NCBI GenBank assembly: GCA_946481695.1
Contig: CAMLON010000014.1
Coordinates: forward strand, 1 to 40,792
Length of the DNA stretch: 40,792 nucleotides
From: an uncultured Bartonella sp.
GTDB taxonomy: Bacteria; Pseudomonadota; Alphaproteobacteria; Rhizobiales; Rhizobiaceae
Reading direction: 5' to 3'
Part shown: positions 16,666-24,666 of the stretch, one piece after another
How positions within the stretch are numbered: the first letter of the stretch is position 1
Layout: each line of letters opens with the position of its first letter
Position numbers and translations under genes: made by a program
The notes under the pieces: generated by a model
Databases searched by the model: none
What the model was told of the DNA's origin: nothing
Seen by the model: only the letters and a program-made list of their open reading frames with translations

Positions 16666-17296
16666 CCAAGTTTTCGCAACCGTTCCTCATGCAACCGGTA
16701 AACCGGCCGTGTTCACATTGGATCAATAAAAGCCGGAACATAGTGATGCATGAGCGAAAAGAACTTTCAAGCTTTGCCACAACCGGTTCGCTATCCTTTT
16801 GAATACCGCAGTTTGATCGGCAACAGAACGACACAAAACAGCGATCAAATCTGAAAAAAGCCGCTTTAAATCCTCATGAAACTTTGGATTATCGGATAAC
16901 CGGTAATCCTATTATCTGTTATTTTGCCTTTTATAACGCGACGATACCCGTCCTGACGGGAATATGACCGAAGGGCAGTAAAGCCGTTTTAGACTACGCC
17001 GCATCTTCTCCCCGCCTCATGGCTTCTCCCCTTCTCTTTGCCTCTCCCCGTCTCTTTGCTTCTCCCCGTCTCTTTGCTTCTCCCCGTCTCTTGGCTTATA
17101 ATTTCATAATATGGAGTCCTGTTTGAACTCCAAGCCTTGGATGTTCGACATAGCAATCCTGCTTCAACCTTAAATTGACCAGTCTGGCACAATTTTCCGA
17201 TTGTTTTTCAAACCCGCTTGACAGGCTCTGAAACAAAAATGAAAAGCAAAATTTTAACGCAGGGTCCAAGCGTCATAGAGAAAAAGAACGGGGAAT
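16666..17296. other. Prophage right flank, no confident gene; hairpin
   Basis: No convincing gene. It holds an inverted repeat CCCGTC/GACGGG (16947-16952, 16955-16960) and the 18-bp minisatellite listed separately. A minus-strand frame across the minisatellite encodes a Lys/Thr/Arg-Gly repeat but has no ribosome site and looks incidental. Confidence 0.45.
17006..17095. repeat. Minisatellite: five 18-bp units
   Basis: Five consecutive 18-bp units at 17006, 17024, 17042, 17060 and 17078, consensus TTCTCCCCGTCTCTTTGC; units 4 and 5 are almost identical, unit 1 is most divergent. The 18-bp period keeps reading frame on both strands, but no supported gene uses it. Pyrimidine-rich on the plus strand. 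Confidence 0.88.
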
Positions 17297-17509
17297 CTAT
17301 TCGATTGGCAGTTTCGGTTTCCATCCCCGACCATAGCCGACAGACATAGCAGAAGCCGCAACTTCAATTTGGTGGATCAGCATTTTCCGTTCTTCAAGCA
17401 AAGCTCTAATGAGGGCTTTTGCATCCCCGTCATAGGCTGCAATGAGGCCATCAATATCGTCTTCACAACTATCTTTTGAAACAGCTTTGCTCACTTTACG
17501 CGACTCCAT
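17297..17509 (-). CDS. Small hypothetical protein, prophage-associated
   Basis: The 70-residue protein has an acidic segment (DSCEDDIDGLIAAYDGDAK), a long amphipathic helix (ALIRALLEERKMLIHQIEVA) and the end MSVGYGRGWKP. From memory similar short proteins with GDAxALIRALLEER and GYxRGWxP occur near mobile DNA in Rhizobiales, without known function. ATG at 17509; the ribosome site (GAG) is weak. It stands alone on the minus strand. Confidence 0.62.
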   Translation of the reverse strand: MESRKVSKAVSKDSCEDDIDGLIAAYDGDAKALIRALLEERKMLIHQIEVAASAMSVGYGRGWKPKLPIE

Positions 17510-17888
17510 TTTTGTTCTCGTATTGTTCTTATTTTTCTAAAAAGAGTCAATGAAAAAATCGTTGAGACGAATAGTCCAAACGAACCTTTTATATAAATTA
17601 TATGCGATTGATGAACGTGGGTTTCAAGCCGCACTTCCTTTTCAGTTCAACTGCAAATCCACTTTCCTTGAAGAAAATTGATTTCTGATTAATCAGAATT
17701 TTTGCACTTATTTTTCAAGGATTTTCCAGCCTAAAGACCAACGAAATTACAAAATATAATACTGGCTCACGCTGGTTCCCGTTTGCTTGAAACCGCTTTG
17801 TTTTCCCGAATTTTCCGATAACCTCGCGGGGAAAAAGAAAAATAATTGAAGCCATCGTCCGTCCTGAAAGACGTAAAGCAATTTCCTG
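17510..17888. other. Intergenic, nothing identified
   Basis: AT-rich spacer upstream of the minus-strand small gene. I see no gene, repeat or terminator. It probably contains that gene's promoter. Confidence 0.4.
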
Positions 17889-18229
17889 TCACCAATCCCT
17901 GCCATCACAAGCTTCCAAGGATGATTTTAGAATATCGGCGGTAAAAAGAATAAGTTTCATTTCCATACCTTTTATCTGAAAAAATCCGAAATGCTCATAA
18001 AACCTCTTGGCTTTTTCGCCCACCCCGTCAACGACAACGGCACGGAAAGCAACAAGCTGAGAAGCGGAGATGACTAAAAGAAGGGCATTCTGGAAAAGCG
18101 CAGCCCCTTACCTTGGTGATGACTATCAACCGCCATGCGTGAGAAGAACTGCCACCGGAATTTCATCAGGCGCATGAGCCCCTTTGGTTTTACCAGAGCG
18201 CAATAAACGTTTTTAATTAACGGATTGGA
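17889..18229 (-). pseudogene. Remnant of a TacT-like GNAT acetyltransferase toxin, with frameshifts
   Basis: Read on the minus strand, three consecutive frames give one protein: first GAHAPDEIPVAVLLT (about 18180-18136), then AVDSHHQGKGL (about 18134-18102), then a long stretch with FQNALLLVISASQ, VVVDGVGEKAKRFYEHFGF and a TGA stop at 17889. These are the usual GNAT toxin landmarks in order: the PVxxL strand before the acetyl-CoA loop, the QGKGLG loop, and the KAKxFYExFGF C-terminus. At least two frameshifts lie within 80 bp, and the N-terminal third and the RHH antitoxin partner are not seen. TacT toxins acetylate aminoacyl-tRNA; this copy should be dead. Confidence 0.8.
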
Positions 18230-18245
18230 CGTGAACCAAAGAGTT

Positions 18246-18283
18246 GGAAGCGCCTCCGACTAAAGAGGCGCTTCCGGTTTTTT
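18246..18283 (+). terminator. Strong intrinsic terminator (plus direction)
   Basis: Perfect 11-bp stem GGAAGCGCCTC (18246-18256) / GAGGCGCTTCC (18265-18275), 8-nt loop, then GGTTTTTT. On the plus strand no intact gene lies upstream, so it may have served a lost prophage gene. It also sits right behind the minus-strand gene's stop, where the T-run is poor. Confidence 0.82.
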
Positions 18284-18470
18284 AAAGTTCTATGGGAAAA
18301 TCGGCAGGAAGTGTCTTCGCCATTTCAACTCCCTTTCCAATTCTTCCCATTGTCACGTCCGCTATTCGCCCCTGATTTATTTTAAAATAGGAGGCAATAA
18401 TATGATATTTTATGCCTTTTGAACGTGCCAACTTAATTACTGACACCATATGATCATTTACTAAGTTCAT
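18282..18470 (-). CDS. Small HTH-like protein
   Basis: ATG at 18470 is preceded by CAGGAC and is preferred over a TTG at 18500. The 62-residue protein has IIASYFKINQGRIADVTMGRIG in the middle, a helix-turn-helix-like pattern (helix, Ile/Asn turn, QGRIADV recognition helix) that I recall from small alphaproteobacterial proteins of unknown role. It may be a DNA-binding regulator. A block of hairpins (18514-18671) lies directly upstream and could be its leader. Not assigned further. Confidence 0.62.
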   Translation of the reverse strand: MNLVNDHMVSVIKLARSKGIKYHIIASYFKINQGRIADVTMGRIGKGVEMAKTLPADFPIEL

Positions 18471-18513
18471 AGGAATGTCCTGTTGAAAGAACCGTCGCAA
18501 AGGAAGAAAATCT

Positions 18514-18605
18514 ACGATTACGCGTTTCTTCTCATTTCACACATTGATATTTTCAAAAATGAAAGATAAAATGTGTGATGACCAATAAGAATAACCCGTA
18601 ATCGT
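18514..18605. other. Nested inverted repeats (possible structured RNA or protein-binding site)
   Basis: Outer arms ACGATTACG (18514-18522) and CGTAATCGT (18597-18605) enclose an inner pair TCACACATT (18537-18545) / AATGTGTGA (18570-18578), itself enclosing TTTC/GAAA. A third pair ATCGTGAAT (18601-18609) / ATTCGCGAT (18615-18623) overlaps the outer right arm, so two exclusive foldings are possible. Confidence 0.65.
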
Positions 18606-18639
18606 GAATCTCCAATTCGCGATGGTTTATTAATTTTCA

Positions 18640-18671
18640 AATCAAGCCTTGGTTAGCTCCAAGGCTTGATT
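18640..18671. other. 13-bp perfect hairpin
   Basis: AATCAAGCCTTGG (18640-18652), 6-nt loop, CCAAGGCTTGATT (18659-18671). No T-run on either side strong enough for a standard terminator, so its role is open. Confidence 0.75.
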
Positions 18672-19295
18672 GTTAACGGCCGAATTGTCGTTAGCCACTT
18701 GAGTATAAAAATATCTCCCATTAGTGTCAATACTAGTTTCATATAAAGCCGATTTGCATAAAGTATTATTTCGTAAATCGGCTAATTATTACTTTTTTTC
18801 ATTCCTAAAAAGAAAATAAATATTTGAAAATACTGTAGAAAATACCTTGTTATAAAAATCTTAAAGGCGTTGTATTACTGATATACGAGTATACTTTCAC
18901 TGAAAATTTTAAATTCGAAAATTTTTTAGCTTAAAAAAAATATAGTGAATCCGATATTTTCACCGAAGCATTTTTTTGGCAGCAACCGCAACTAATCAGA
19001 AACATGTTTATTATAAGCTCCACCGGTCACCTTCAGCTTATGCTTTTCCGTCAAAGATAATAATCAAAAATCCGGTCGTTCTGGTAAGCATTTTATGCGA
19101 GCGTAGGTATTTTATTCAAGCAGGGCATTTTAGTAACGCGGTTGAGACTTATGAACCCCGACTTTTAAAACAATTATAGATGATAAAATCACACGCAAAG
19201 CATAACAAAGTCACGCGCAAAGCATGATTGTTTTTCGATGTTTTAGACCTTACAAATTCGACGTTTTGTCGTTTAAAAATGATTTCAATGAAAAA
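18672..19295. other. AT-rich spacer between prophage remnant and tRNA-Pro
   Basis: No convincing gene. Strongly AT-rich from 18770 to 18980. An imperfect 22-bp-period duplication (TCACACGCAAAGCAT at 19189, TCACGCGCAAAGCAT at 19211) is near the right end. The prophage boundary (attachment site) may lie here or within the tRNA. Confidence 0.45.
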
Positions 19296-19372
19296 TGGTC
19301 GGAGTGAGAGGATTTGAACCTCCGACCCCCTCGTCCCGAACGAGGTGCGCTACCAGTCTGCGCTACACTCCG
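19296..19372 (-). tRNA. tRNA-Pro (anticodon CGG)
   Basis: The minus strand folds as a tRNA: 7-bp acceptor stem CGGAGTG/CACTCCG, D-arm with GGTAG, anticodon stem CCTCG/CGAGG with loop TTCGGGA (anticodon CGG, reads CCG), and T-arm with GGTTCAAATCC. Discriminator A and CCA are encoded (19299-19296), 77 nt in total. Its 3' end points toward the prophage. Confidence 0.96.
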
Positions 19373-19391
19373 ACTAACTGGTGTTGGCGGG

Positions 19392-19420
19392 CTTATACCG
19401 TTATGACAGACTTCTCGCAA
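19392..19420 (-). promoter_or_regulatory. Promoter of tRNA-Pro
   Basis: On the minus strand, -35 TTGCGA (19420-19415), 17-bp spacer, -10 TATAAG (19397-19392), 19 bp before the mature tRNA 5' end. Spacing is ideal for the main sigma factor. Confidence 0.75.
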
Positions 19421-19963
19421 GTGTTTTTTAAAAAAACCCGCTCAACAATTATTCATTTCGTGTTTGTTCCCCCCTTCCTCCTTGGCTCGCAATCACCTTT
19501 TCCTGATCTGTCCCTCTCATCCGCCTTTGCCCCCTCGCCCGCCAGCGTTTTAATATCTTGTGCCAGAAACTTTTTCGCCAAAGCATGAAATTTTTGCCAT
19601 TGGCGCGACGGTTTTTGCCGCTTTAAAAAGTTGTCTTCCCACCTTTCGAAACCTCTATTGCAAGTTTGGCTGATTTTTCTGTTCTTGACCGATTTTGCGT
19701 TCCTCAGCACTTTCTAAAGAATTCACGTGGTTCCCGTTTATCCGATCGGACAAAGATCACAGACGGCAATCAAAGGAGAGTTTAAAAATATTTGCCGGTT
19801 CTCACAGCCCTCGCCCTATCGCTTGGAAAGGCGTTCACTTTTCATCAGCCTTCATTTTAATGGTTTTATTATTTTTTATGCGGCGCGCGGCATTCACTTG
19901 ACCTAAGCCAATGAAAAGCGATAGCAAGAATATGCTTTTTAAGTTCAAGCCGGAAAAGAAAAA
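19421..19963. other. Intergenic, no confident gene
   Basis: The plus strand is pyrimidine-rich at 19460-19560. A minus-strand frame at 19453-19710 encodes 85 basic residues without recognisable motifs and without a ribosome site; I do not accept it. The right end carries the leader of the following gene. Confidence 0.4.
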
Positions 19964-22225
19964 ATGGCCGAAAAAATCATCAGTTTCATTATGAGTGGCG
20001 GCGTTGGTACCCGCCTTTGGCCATTATCGCGTGAAGATTTTCCAAAACAGTTTCACGACCTTTCCGGCAAAGGCTCAATGGTCTCCGGAACCGTCAAACG
20101 CATGAATGCAGAGCCAAGCGGCCACGGTCCGATTTTTCTCATTGCTTCGGAAGCACATGAATATCGTTTGCGCCATGATATTGCCGGTTTGCCATTAAAT
20201 GGCGGGCGCCCGATTTTTGAACCTTTGGGGCGAAATACGGCAGCTGCGGTTGCTTTGGCAACAGCAATCACCCTTGCCGAATATGGTGACAAGCTCATTC
20301 TCGTTGCCCCGTCTGACCATGAAATTTCAACTGATGACGATTTTTGGAAAACCATTCATGAAGGGGAAGAAGCCGCAAGAAGCGGCCGCATTGTGGTTTT
20401 CGGAATTCATCCGGACAAGCCGGAAACCGGCTATGGCTATGTCGAAACAGGACAGGAAAAAAACGGCGTTTATGACGTTATCCGCTTTGTTGAAAAGCCG
20501 GATGTTGAAACGGCCAAAAAATATTTGCAGTCGGGCAATTTTTTATGGAATTCGGGAATATTCCTTTTTTCCGCAGCAACTATGAAAAAAGCCTTTCTTG
20601 AATTCCAGCCGGAAATCTGGAACAAGACAGTCGAGGCGCTGAAAAGCGCCCATACAGACATATCGGGCACATGGCTAAATTACGAGCATTATGCGGCCAT
20701 TCCTTCCGATTCAGTCGATTATGCCATTATGGAGCATGTCAAAGACATTGCGCTTGTGCCCGCCCGCTTTCACTGGAATGATCTCGGCTCGTGGCAATCG
20801 CTTTTGAACCAGCAATCAAGCCCCACACCGCCTGATGAAAACGGTAATGTGATTATTGGCGATGTTGTGGCGATCAATTGCCATGGCAGCTATTTACGCT
20901 CGGAAGCGGGTTTACTATCGGCTGTCGGGCTTCACAATATGGCGGTTGTTGCCACGACCGACGCAACTTTTGTAGCTCCCGTCAAAGAAAGCCAGAATGT
21001 GCGCGACGTGGTGGCAACACTTGAGAAAGCGGGAAGACTTGAAACCAAATTCACTCCCGCTGCCGATAAAATACCGCAAAGCGGCGCCTATCTCACCCGT
21101 GTCGAGCATTGGCTTTTTGATGAGGCGCTGCCGCTCTGGTCAACCCGCGGGGTTGACGAAAAAGGCGGCTTTTATGAAGCCTTGGGCTTTGACGGAATGC
21201 CGGTATTGCGCGCCAAACGCATGCGCACAATGGCACGCCAAATTTATGCTTTTGCCATGGCCGGTGAAATGGGCTGGGACGGCCCTTATAAAGAGCTGAT
21301 TGACCACGGCCTCGAATTTATCGGCAAAAATGGCAGAACAGACCGTGGCGGTTGGGTTTTGCAGCTTTCACAAGATGGCAAGGTTCTCAACGCAACCGAA
21401 GACAGTTACGATCAGGCTTGTGTGTTACTGGCACTTGCCCACGCCCATCGTGTCGGCAATAAAAAAGCCTTGCCGCTTGCTATGGAAACCTTCTCTTTTA
21501 TCGACCTTCATCTTGCCGATAAAAAAGGCAAGGGCTTTTTTGAAAATGCCAAAGCCGACGGAGAGAAAACATTTCGCCGTTCCAACCCGCATATGCATTT
21601 GTTTGAAAGTTTCATGGCCTGGTATGATGTGACAGGTGATAGAGATTATCTTGAACGGGCAGAACGCATTGTCGATCTTTTCAAGGAACATTTCTTTGAT
21701 GAAGATAGCTGGACCCTTGCCGAATATTATGACAAGGACTGGCAAAGAGCTCCCGCTCCCGACGGTGACATTTGCGAACCCGGCCACCATTTTGAATGGT
21801 CGTCGCTGCTTGTCGATTTTTCCAAAAAAACCAATGACCGCAGTGTTATAAAACTTGCCAAAAAGCTTTATGCTTCAGCCATTGCCAATGGTTTGAACCG
21901 CAAAACGGGGCTTGCCTATAACACGATTTCGCGCCACGGAATGCCAATCGACACCAATTCGAGAAGCTGGCCGCAAACCGAAGCGATCAAAGCAGCGCTT
22001 GCGCTTGACGGCAATGACGGGCCGGATTTGAAGCCGGAAATAGAAGCGCGTGTGGGAAGGCTTTTCAGATGGCATATCGATGCCGCTCCCAAAGGTTTAT
22101 GGATTGACCTTATTTCGGAAAACGGCCGCGCCATTGCCGAAGATGTTCCAGCTTCCATTTTCTATCATATGATAACGGCTTTGACGCAATATCGGAAATT
22201 TGCCCAACATTGGAAGGTGGCGTAA
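19964..22225 (+). CDS. Mannose-1-phosphate guanylyltransferase fused to AGE-family isomerase
   Basis: The 753-residue protein has two enzymes. Residues ~4-350 are a nucleotidyltransferase of ManC type: GGVGTRLWPLSREDFPKQF (12-30), PSDHEI (116-121), FVEKP (175-179), LWNSGIF (194-200). Residues ~375-750 form an (alpha/alpha)6-barrel of the AGE/mannose isomerase family: RQIYAF (425-430), NPHMHLFES (541-549), PGHHFEW (606-612) and RSWPQTE (667-673), holding the usual His and Glu residues. Together they could turn fructose-6-P via mannose-6-P, and mannose-1-P, into GDP-mannose for surface polysaccharide; a phosphomannomutase is not in the window. Most bifunctional ManC proteins carry a cupin isomerase instead. 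Start ATG 19964 with GGAAAAG upstream. Confidence 0.9.
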   Translation: MAEKIISFIMSGGVGTRLWPLSREDFPKQFHDLSGKGSMVSGTVKRMNAEPSGHGPIFLIASEAHEYRLRHDIAGLPLNGGRPIFEPLGRNTAAAVALATAITLAEYGDKLILVAPSDHEISTDDDFWKTIHEGEEAARSGRIVVFGIHPDKPETGYGYVETGQEKNGVYDVIRFVEKPDVETAKKYLQSGNFLWNSGIFLFSAATMKKAFLEFQPEIWNKTVEALKSAHTDISGTWLNYEHYAAIPSDSVDYAIMEHVKDIALVPARFHWNDLGSWQSLLNQQSSPTPPDENGNVIIGDVVAINCHGSYLRSEAGLLSAVGLHNMAVVATTDATFVAPVKESQNVRDVVATLEKAGRLETKFTPAADKIPQSGAYLTRVEHWLFDEALPLWSTRGVDEKGGFYEALGFDGMPVLRAKRMRTMARQIYAFAMAGEMGWDGPYKELIDHGLEFIGKNGRTDRGGWVLQLSQDGKVLNATEDSYDQACVLLALAHAHRVGNKKALPLAMETFSFIDLHLADKKGKGFFENAKADGEKTFRRSNPHMHLFESFMAWYDVTGDRDYLERAERIVDLFKEHFFDEDSWTLAEYYDKDWQRAPAPDGDICEPGHHFEWSSLLVDFSKKTNDRSVIKLAKKLYASAIANGLNRKTGLAYNTISRHGMPIDTNSRSWPQTEAIKAALALDGNDGPDLKPEIEARVGRLFRWHIDAAPKGLWIDLISENGRAIAEDVPASIFYHMITALTQYRKFAQHWKVA

Positions 22226-22381
22226 AATCTCGCCGGTCATTTCCTTAAATCTGCCCTGCCCGATTCACTCATGCTCAAGGCGTTTCCTCTCCTAAAACAG
22301 GGACAAGAATTGCCGCGTTTAAAACCGGACAATCCGGGCTCACGCGGAAAAGTGTGAGACGTAAAATTCAAGAAAAACAAT

Positions 22382-22419
22382 AAAAACCCGTCCGGCGTAT
22401 GTCGCCAAACGGGCTTTTA
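22382..22419. terminator. Bidirectional terminator between convergent genes
   Basis: Arms CCCGT-cc-GGCG (22387-22397) and CGCC-aa-ACGGG (22403-22413) pair, with TTTTAT on the plus side and AAAAA (T-run on minus) on the other. It serves both the manC-AGE gene and the minus-strand gene at 22457. Confidence 0.88.
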
Positions 22420-22456
22420 TCGGGGTTCCGGTTTATGATTATCTTACGACAACCTA

Positions 22457-22723
22457 TCAATACCAATGAGGATGCGGGTGCCAGGGCCGCGGGCCATAAT
22501 GGGGCCCATAATAGGGCGGCGGGGGCGGAGGCGGTGCCGGATAGAAGTGCCTGTGCTCGAAATAGCGCCGATGCGGCGGATAGCGGTGATGATAGCGGTC
22601 ATAATGATGACGATGGCCGTTATCGATGATGATGACAGGATAAACATCAGCCTTAGCAGAAAGTGCACCAAAAAGCGGCACTGTCATTGCAAGGCTTAAA
22701 AGAACAACAATCAGTTTTCTCAT
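22457..22723 (-). CDS. Secreted His/Tyr/Pro-rich small protein
   Basis: The 88-residue protein has a signal peptide (MRKLIVVLLSLAMTVPLFG, cleavage probably near ALSAKA-DV), then a mature part made of His, Tyr, Arg and Pro: HRHHYDRYHHRYPPHRR, PAPPPPPPPYYG and HPHPHWY. The His clusters could bind metal, but no family function is known. It converges on the manC-AGE gene and shares its terminator. Low-complexity secreted proteins of this type are common in Rhizobiales. Confidence 0.78.
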   Translation of the reverse strand: MRKLIVVLLSLAMTVPLFGALSAKADVYPVIIIDNGHRHHYDRYHHRYPPHRRYFEHRHFYPAPPPPPPPYYGPHYGPRPWHPHPHWY

Positions 22724-23071
22724 GCGAGATATCCTTTTAACGATTCTTGAGAAACACCTTACGCTTTGTTAGCTGAACTTATCCTGAACTTTTTGTTAAT
22801 CTCCCGTTCATCTTCGCCTTGATGAGAAATGAAAAAACCGGCTTTACCAACCGGACAGGGTTCAGATAAACACGAATAGAACAAATGATTGCGGCTAAAA
22901 AATTTTAAAAAACCTGAACGGGTAAACATTCCGGATAGATTTTCATGCCCGCAAATATCTCGCGCTATTGAAAAACTTCTTTCGACACTCCCGCTCTTCT
23001 TAAGTCAAACTCGAAATTCATTGCAAAAAAATCAATTCGAGTATTACGATGATCGCACGGGGGAACGGACT
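22724..23071. other. Divergent intergenic region
   Basis: It should hold promoters for both the minus-strand secreted protein and the Cys-rich protein at 23072. I see no clear repeat or operator. The frame of the latter stays open upstream to 22889 but lacks signs of coding. Confidence 0.4.
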
Positions 23072-23407
23072 ATGAAATATATTTTGCTGCTCTTCATTTT
23101 TTTCACAGCTTCATTTCCGGAACTTGCTTCGGCAAATACACCATGTTCAGGCCGGAAAGGCGGCATTTCCCATTGTGTTGGCAGAACCTTTATCTGTAAT
23201 GACGGTTCAACCAGCGCATCGACCAAAGATTGTTCGGCCTATATGGGGGGCGGTGCAACAAACCGCCAATCTCTCGAAAGCAGCCCGTCTCTCATGGAAC
23301 CATCAACGGGAAATTGTTCTTGCCGGTCGGGAACCTATTGCGTTGGCCCGAGAGGCGGACATTATTGCTATTCCGATAGCGGGCAGAAAAGCTACCTGCC
23401 CCATTGA
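23072..23407 (+). CDS. Secreted Cys-rich small protein
   Basis: ATG 23072 starts a clean signal peptide (MKYILLLFIFFTASFPELASA), so I take it over the ATG at 22889. The mature part has two Cys-rich blocks: PCSGRKGGISHCVGRTFIC with NDGSTSASTKDC, and NCSCRSGTYCVGPRGGHYCY with a C-terminal KSYLPH. Eight Cys in the mature 90 residues suggest four disulfides in the periplasm or outside. I recall the GGISHC...FxCNDGSxSxSxxxC pattern from uncharacterised Rhizobiales secreted proteins. Function unknown. Confidence 0.75.
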   Translation: MKYILLLFIFFTASFPELASANTPCSGRKGGISHCVGRTFICNDGSTSASTKDCSAYMGGGATNRQSLESSPSLMEPSTGNCSCRSGTYCVGPRGGHYCYSDSGQKSYLPH

Positions 23408-23628
23408 AGACAGCTCTTCAAAAAACGCAATGAATCGCAAAAATCGGTCATGAAAATTGCGGAAAACTCCACGAGAATGTTTCTCCGAAGATCACCCGAC
23501 AAACACCCCCCTGATTGTTTTAGAGTATTCATCGACCGCATCCGATATATTCGAGGTTTTTCCCGCGCTACCACCGTCTTTGAAACTTCGCAGCCTTCCC
23601 GAACCGCGTAGTGCCGACCGCCTTTAAT

Positions 23629-23912
23629 ATGCCCGCGGGGCTTTAATGCGTAGGCATTGTTTTGAGCCAGCTTTCGCACACAAATGGCGGGTGATTGCTT
23701 TTAAACACCTCACTTGCCTTCACTATGCCCGCGGGGCTTTAATGCGTAGGCATTGTTTTGAGCCAGCTTTCGCACACAAATGGCGGGTGATTGCTTTTAA
23801 ACACCTCACTTGCCTTCACTATGCCCGCGGGGCTTTAATGCGTAGGCATTGTTTTGAGCCAGCTTTCGCACACAAATGGCGGGTGATTGCTTTTAAACAC
23901 CTCACTCGCCTT
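23629..23912. repeat. 96-bp tandem repeat, three copies, overlapping the ProC-like gene end
   Basis: Copies start at 23629, 23725 and 23821 (exact period 96 bp) and begin ATGCCCGCGGGGC. They are almost identical; the third is slightly shorter and ends in the last codons and stop of the minus-strand reductase gene. Each upstream copy keeps a relic of that gene end (TCACTTGCCTT versus TCACTCGCCTT). The unit includes the 8-bp palindrome CCCGCGGG. Confidence 0.95.
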
Positions 23913-24666
23913 TGATACGTTTGAACGCTTCGTCAAGGCCGCCGGTGAGCGCTTCTCTGCCACCATGATTGGTAAAATATTGGGAGACCAGCTCGTTCGT
24001 GCCTTTTTTGGTCGAATATTCAGCTTCCAAAGCGGTAAAATCGGGCTTATTGGCTTTCCTTGCCTCATCGGCAAGATTGCCAAACATAGAGGCAAGAAAT
24101 GGTGCCGACTGGCTTTCATCAAGCCCGTTTTTTTCAAGCCAACGGTTTGCCGTTTCGATGAAATTGAAATAGACACCCATCAGAGAGCCGGCCGTCATCA
24201 TCAAAGCAAACTGGCTTTCATCCTTGACGGCAATTGCCCCGCCCATCGCATTGAAGATTTTCTTCAATTCCGGATTATCCGGATAAATTGCAGTCATCCC
24301 TTTGGCTTCGGCAACAAAGGGAAGCGGCACGGCGCGAAAAACCTTTTTGCCAATCCATTTTTCAGTTTCACTTGCCGTTGCCATGGCAATAACCGAAATA
24401 ACCGTTTTTGCTTTAGTAAAATCGAGTTTTTTTAATTCTTCTTCTGCAATCTGGCTTCTCAGACAAATGAAAACATCATCACTTTGGTCGATTACATCCT
24501 GATTGTCTTTGCCGATTTTGACCTTGTTAAAGCGTTTGGAAAGCTCTGCCGCGCGGTCGGCATTTCTGGGTGAAACCGTAATTTGTTCCACCGGAAGATT
24601 GCTCTTCATCAAGCCTTCCACCATAGCCGAGGCAATGGTTCCTGTACCGATAAAACCTAGTTTCAT
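23902..24666 (-). CDS. Pyrroline-5-carboxylate reductase family protein (ProC-like)
   Basis: The 254-residue protein opens with a Rossmann dinucleotide motif [12 protein letters not shown] (residues 4-15), then [12 protein letters not shown], and has the C-terminal helical dimerisation region of the P5C reductase family ([25 protein letters not shown]). True ProC has MPN..P; here the equivalent is [11 protein letters not shown], so it is a divergent family member and might not make proline. It overlaps the end of metH by 4 bp (ATGA), so it is translated from the metH message. Its 3' end lies inside a 96-bp tandem repeat. Confidence 0.8.
   Translation of the reverse strand: MKLGFIGTGTIASAMVEGLMKSNLPVEQITVSPRNADRAAELSKRFNKVKIGKDNQDVIDQSDDVFICLRSQIAEEELKKLDFTKAKTVISVIAMATASETEKWIGKKVFRAVPLPFVAEAKGMTAIYPDNPELKKIFNAMGGAIAVKDESQFALMMTAGSLMGVYFNFIETANRWLEKNGLDESQSAPFLASMFGNLADEARKANKPDFTALEAEYSTKKGTNELVSQYFTNHGGREALTGGLDEAFKRIKGE

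Noticed and set aside
16989..17192. 67-residue minus-strand frame with repeated ETGRSK
   Set aside because: Produced by the 18-bp minisatellite; no ribosome site.
1..19295. Integrase, terminase or repressor of the prophage
   Set aside because: None found; the early and packaging modules must lie left of the window or be lost.
19453..19710. 85-residue basic minus-strand frame
   Set aside because: No ribosome site, no motif, and the DNA is purine-skewed like other non-coding patches.
17006..23912. Possible CRISPR array in the repeated regions
   Set aside because: The 18-bp and 96-bp units are directly adjacent with no unique spacers and no cas genes are present.
23646..23915. Plus-strand frame of repeated 32-residue units starting MRRHCFEPAF
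   Set aside because: It exists only because the 96-bp DNA unit is a multiple of three; no ribosome site, and it runs antisense into the ProC-like gene end.
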